Shown here in pieces: positions 45,349 to 47,075 of a stretch of DNA of 47,075 bases (position 1 is its first letter; every line of letters starts with the position of its first letter). The stretch is from Melioribacteraceae bacterium (GTDB lineage Bacteria > Bacteroidota > Ignavibacteria > Ignavibacteriales > Melioribacteraceae), in NCBI GenBank assembly GCA_022181065.1, contig BQMY01000101.1, positions 1-47,075 on the forward strand, in the 5' to 3' direction. The position numbers and the translations under genes were made by a program. The notes beneath the pieces were generated by a model that was given only the letters and a program-made list of their open reading frames with translations, was not told the DNA's origin and did not search any database.

Positions 45349-45780
45349 CAAATTGATATTTACGTTTTTAAGATAAAAGGAGCAGATAAAAATTCCGGGG
45401 TTCAGACTGCTGACAAAGTTGCGTTTTAAGGTTCTCCCAAGGAGGACTAAAAATCCTTGTCATTCCCGCGGAGGCGGGAATCCAGAAAATATTTTTTGTC
45501 AAAAGATTGTTCGGTAACAGGTGAACCATACATGACAAATAAACTTTATTTAATAAGCAAATCTTCGGCTTTGCCCATTACATGGATAACACAACGGGGT
45601 TGTACTAGTCCACTTAAAAGGTGGAAATCACTTCGCCACAGCCGAATGTTGTGATGGGTGTAGACCAAGACTTATAATAAATGCAATAAATCATCCTCCG
45701 TCTTCCGACATTCGTCGGAATCCACCTACTTCGAAGGAGGACTTTGTAACAAAAGTACTTTGTCAACAAACCGGCTTGGA
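45349..45780. other. 432-bp intergenic region occupied by repeat copy D
   Basis: Between glgP and the zinc-ribbon frame there is only the composite element and about 45 bp before it. A short open frame at 45457-45654 translates the ATTCCC palindrome and is not a gene. Confidence 0.75.
45395..45774 (+). repeat. Composite MITE-like repeat element (copy D)
   Basis: Bounded by CCGG at 45395-45398 and 45771-45774. TGACAAAGT (45411-45419) and its complement ACTTTGTCA (45757-45765) are the clearest part of imperfect inverted arms about 35 bp long, which also include TCTCC.../...GGAGGA. Inside are ATTCCC-N8-GGGAAT (45462-45481), module 1 with TCCAC/GTGGA (45609-45613/45621-45625) and ATCAC/GTGAT (45627-45631/45651-45655), and module 2 with TTCCGAC/GTCGGAA (45703-45709/45714-45720). 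No transposase gene is inside. It ends 6 bp from the stop codon of the neighbouring zinc-ribbon frame. Confidence 0.75.
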
Positions 45781-45969
45781 TTATTTTTCCGCGCCTTCTT
45801 TTTGTGTTAGGTCTAAAACATTTAACAACTCTTCGAGAGGTAGAAACATATCGTCGTATGTACCGGAAATTCTTTTTAACTTATTCGCAAAGGAGCCGGG
45901 GTTATTTAATTTACTATCATAACCACAAAGATTACACCGCTTATCAAATGAGTTTTCCCTAATCCTTTT
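45781..45969 (-). pseudogene. In-frame C-terminal continuation of the zinc-ribbon membrane gene
   Basis: Directly after the TAA at 45970-45972, 62 sense codons follow in the same frame before the next stop. They encode KRIRENSFDKRCNLCGYDSK, then a helical tail rich in leucine and glutamate, ending QKEGAEK. CNLC supplies the second knuckle for the CPRC just before the TAA. There is no start codon near its beginning, so it is not an independent gene. It is either lost coding sequence, a readthrough product or evidence of a base error. Confidence 0.6.
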
Positions 45970-46473
45970 TTAGTATTTCCTGGAATTGCACCGGGGACAT
46001 TCTTTAGCTGTTGAGATATTCTGTATTTCAAATGTTGAGTAGTATTTTTTCACTAATTCCGCAGAGATATTTCGTTCTGCTATTTCTTTGATCGCTATAA
46101 CTCTGGTATCTTCCTGCAGATAATAATATTGATAGGTTAGAGCGATTACAAGCTCTCTGTTATCAAGAACCTTGAGAATTCTCAGGAAGTTAATATCAGG
46201 GCTTCTGTCTGCAAAAACTTTGTAGGCGTCATCAAAATCAGCGGATCGTTCCAGCGGAACATACCAGTTTTCAAGACCAATTTTCCAATCGATTCTTGCT
46301 GCAATCAAGAGTCCGGCGAACAGTCCAATTACTGCGGATAAATAGAAATAAATCTCAGGATTTTCCAGCTCGATAGTCCAAATGATGATTATACCGACAA
46401 TAATTCCAAACGCCAGTCCGCCCCCGATGAAGTTTATATAACCTCGCCAATAATTTGCCCTGTCTGCCGCCAT
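45970..46473 (-). CDS. Small membrane protein with half a zinc ribbon
   Basis: I do not recognise the family. The product (167 residues from the ATG at 46473, preceded by GAGGG) has two close membrane helices at about 10-31 and 39-58, then a soluble helical domain (about 70-155) and ends ECPRCNSRKY. One CxxC cannot make a zinc ribbon; the other, CNLC, lies in the same frame beyond the TAA. A GTG 33 bp upstream (46506) could also start it. It is probably a membrane sensor or scaffold. See the separate entry for its tail. Confidence 0.7.
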   Translation of the reverse strand: MAADRANYWRGYINFIGGGLAFGIIVGIIIIWTIELENPEIYFYLSAVIGLFAGLLIAARIDWKIGLENWYVPLERSADFDDAYKVFADRSPDINFLRILKVLDNRELVIALTYQYYYLQEDTRVIAIKEIAERNISAELVKKYYSTFEIQNISTAKECPRCNSRKY

Positions 46474-46570
46474 GCTGAATTTCCCTCGGATAATTTTGTA
46501 AGACACATCTTGCTCTCTGCAGAACAGCAGGGAGCTGATATTTTTAAAATATAAAAAATGTTATTAAATA

Positions 46571-47075
46571 TTATTTGTAAAAGGTATTAACCCACTCAAA
46601 TGTTCTTTTCATTCCATCTTCATAAGGTGTTCGGGGAATATTACCGAAAGTGCTTTTATACAAGGAACCATCGAGCAGCAACTCTTCGCGCTTTAGATAG
46701 AGCATCTCCTTAACCTCTTTTACCAGAGGATTAAATAAACCCATAATACCAAAGATTAAATCGGAATTCATGATTTGTTTCTTCGAGTTTTTGCCACCCA
46801 TATCGGCAATTTTCTGAACAAAATCACCGGTTTTGACAGGTTCGTATGCCGGTATGTTAAATTCAGCGTTTTTTCCGTTGTCTGAAAGTCCTGCTTCTGC
46901 CATCGCAATTCCTCCATCTTCAATAAAAATATATTCGGTTTTGACGGAAGGATCACCAATCCAGGTTAATGTTTTTCCCTTTAATGCATTTATAAACATC
47001 TGTTCTGAAAACCCGTTGACTACAAAAGGTCCATAAAAATCTGGCATACGGACTATCGTGTAATCAAACCCTTTT
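46571..47075 (-). CDS. NAD-dependent epimerase/reductase family protein, C-terminal part
   Basis: Runs off the window's right edge, so the N-terminal Rossmann motif is not seen. The visible part reads KGFDYTIVRMPDFYGPFVVN, typical of extended SDRs (sugar epimerases, NmrA-like proteins) after their YxxxK site. DGMKRTFEWVNTFYK is a usual C-terminal helix for the group. The frame stays open from 47075 inward, and the methionine at 47047 is internal. Substrate cannot be judged. Confidence 0.78.
   Translation of the reverse strand, partial: KGFDYTIVRMPDFYGPFVVNGFSEQMFINALKGKTLTWIGDPSVKTEYIFIEDGGIAMAEAGLSDNGKNAEFNIPAYEPVKTGDFVQKIADMGGKNSKKQIMNSDLIFGIMGLFNPLVKEVKEMLYLKREELLLDGSLYKSTFGNIPRTPYEDGMKRTFEWVNTFYK

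Noticed and set aside
45457-45654. 65-residue open frame beginning MSFPRRRESR
   Set aside because: SFPRRRESR is the familiar artefact of translating ATTCCCGC...GCGGGAATCC palindromes. The frame runs through repeat modules and has no ribosome site.
45961-45972. Programmed -1 frameshift at AAAAAAG near the end of the zinc-ribbon gene
   Set aside because: The A-run begins within the TAA stop itself, so ribosomes meet the stop first. The downstream frame is already in register and needs readthrough, not shifting.
1-47075. tRNA or rRNA genes
   Set aside because: I saw no T-loop/CCA-like arrangement or rRNA motif by eye. A tRNAscan-type search would be more reliable.

Overview
The window looks like part of the chromosome of an Ignavibacteria-type organism in the FCB group (Bacteroidetes/Chlorobi relatives). 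It is AT-rich. One secreted Asp-box protein ends in a classic type A type IX secretion tail with the NYPNPFNP signature typical of Ignavibacteria and relatives. LPS core genes (a GT9 glycosyltransferase and a KDO transferase) indicate a Gram-negative envelope. Almost all of it is coding, mostly recognisable housekeeping and signalling genes. I see no prophage, CRISPR array, rRNA, tRNA or intact insertion sequence. The assignment is an inference from protein signatures.

Layout. 1-225: tail of a dispersed repeat and a terminator. 226-8895: a signalling block with a CheB-CheR-PAS fusion, an overlapping multi-PAS hybrid kinase and a convergent TPR sensor kinase. 8968-15948: an SLC12-like cation-chloride transporter, then two secreted Asp-box (BNR) proteins. 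15996-18436: methyl-cycle operon metK-ahcY. 18600-21629: an SDR with an altered active site and a PiT phosphate transporter fused to a PhoU-like tail. 21895-25621: GH20 hexosaminidase, a small membrane protein and an SDR, apparently one operon. 25622-26218: repeat-rich intergenic DNA. 26219-29739: a YciO-type protein, 7-deazaguanine genes queC and queF, and a tyrosine phenol-lyase. 29906-36089: glnD, murI, a small unknown, then the LPS pair. 36092-42588 on the minus strand: a TPR lipo/secreted protein, glyS, and a purB/HtrA/plsY overlapping cluster with a small coiled-coil gene. 42784-45348: glycogen phosphorylase. 45349-47075: a composite repeat, a small membrane gene with a split zinc ribbon, and a truncated epimerase.

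The most interesting signals are not new gene clusters. (1) A composite, MITE-like dispersed element of about 330-380 bp has imperfect terminal inverted repeats and several hairpins. Its copies differ by compensatory base changes, so the paired structure appears conserved. (2) glyS has no ATG/GTG/TTG at its natural N-terminus: an ATC sits 8 nt after a perfect GGAGG, and an in-frame TGA lies just upstream. (3) A membrane protein gene has an in-frame TAA exactly between the two CxxC knuckles of a zinc ribbon. (4) An SDR has isoleucine at the catalytic tyrosine position. Items 2 and 3 could each be a sequencing error, and resequencing would settle that.
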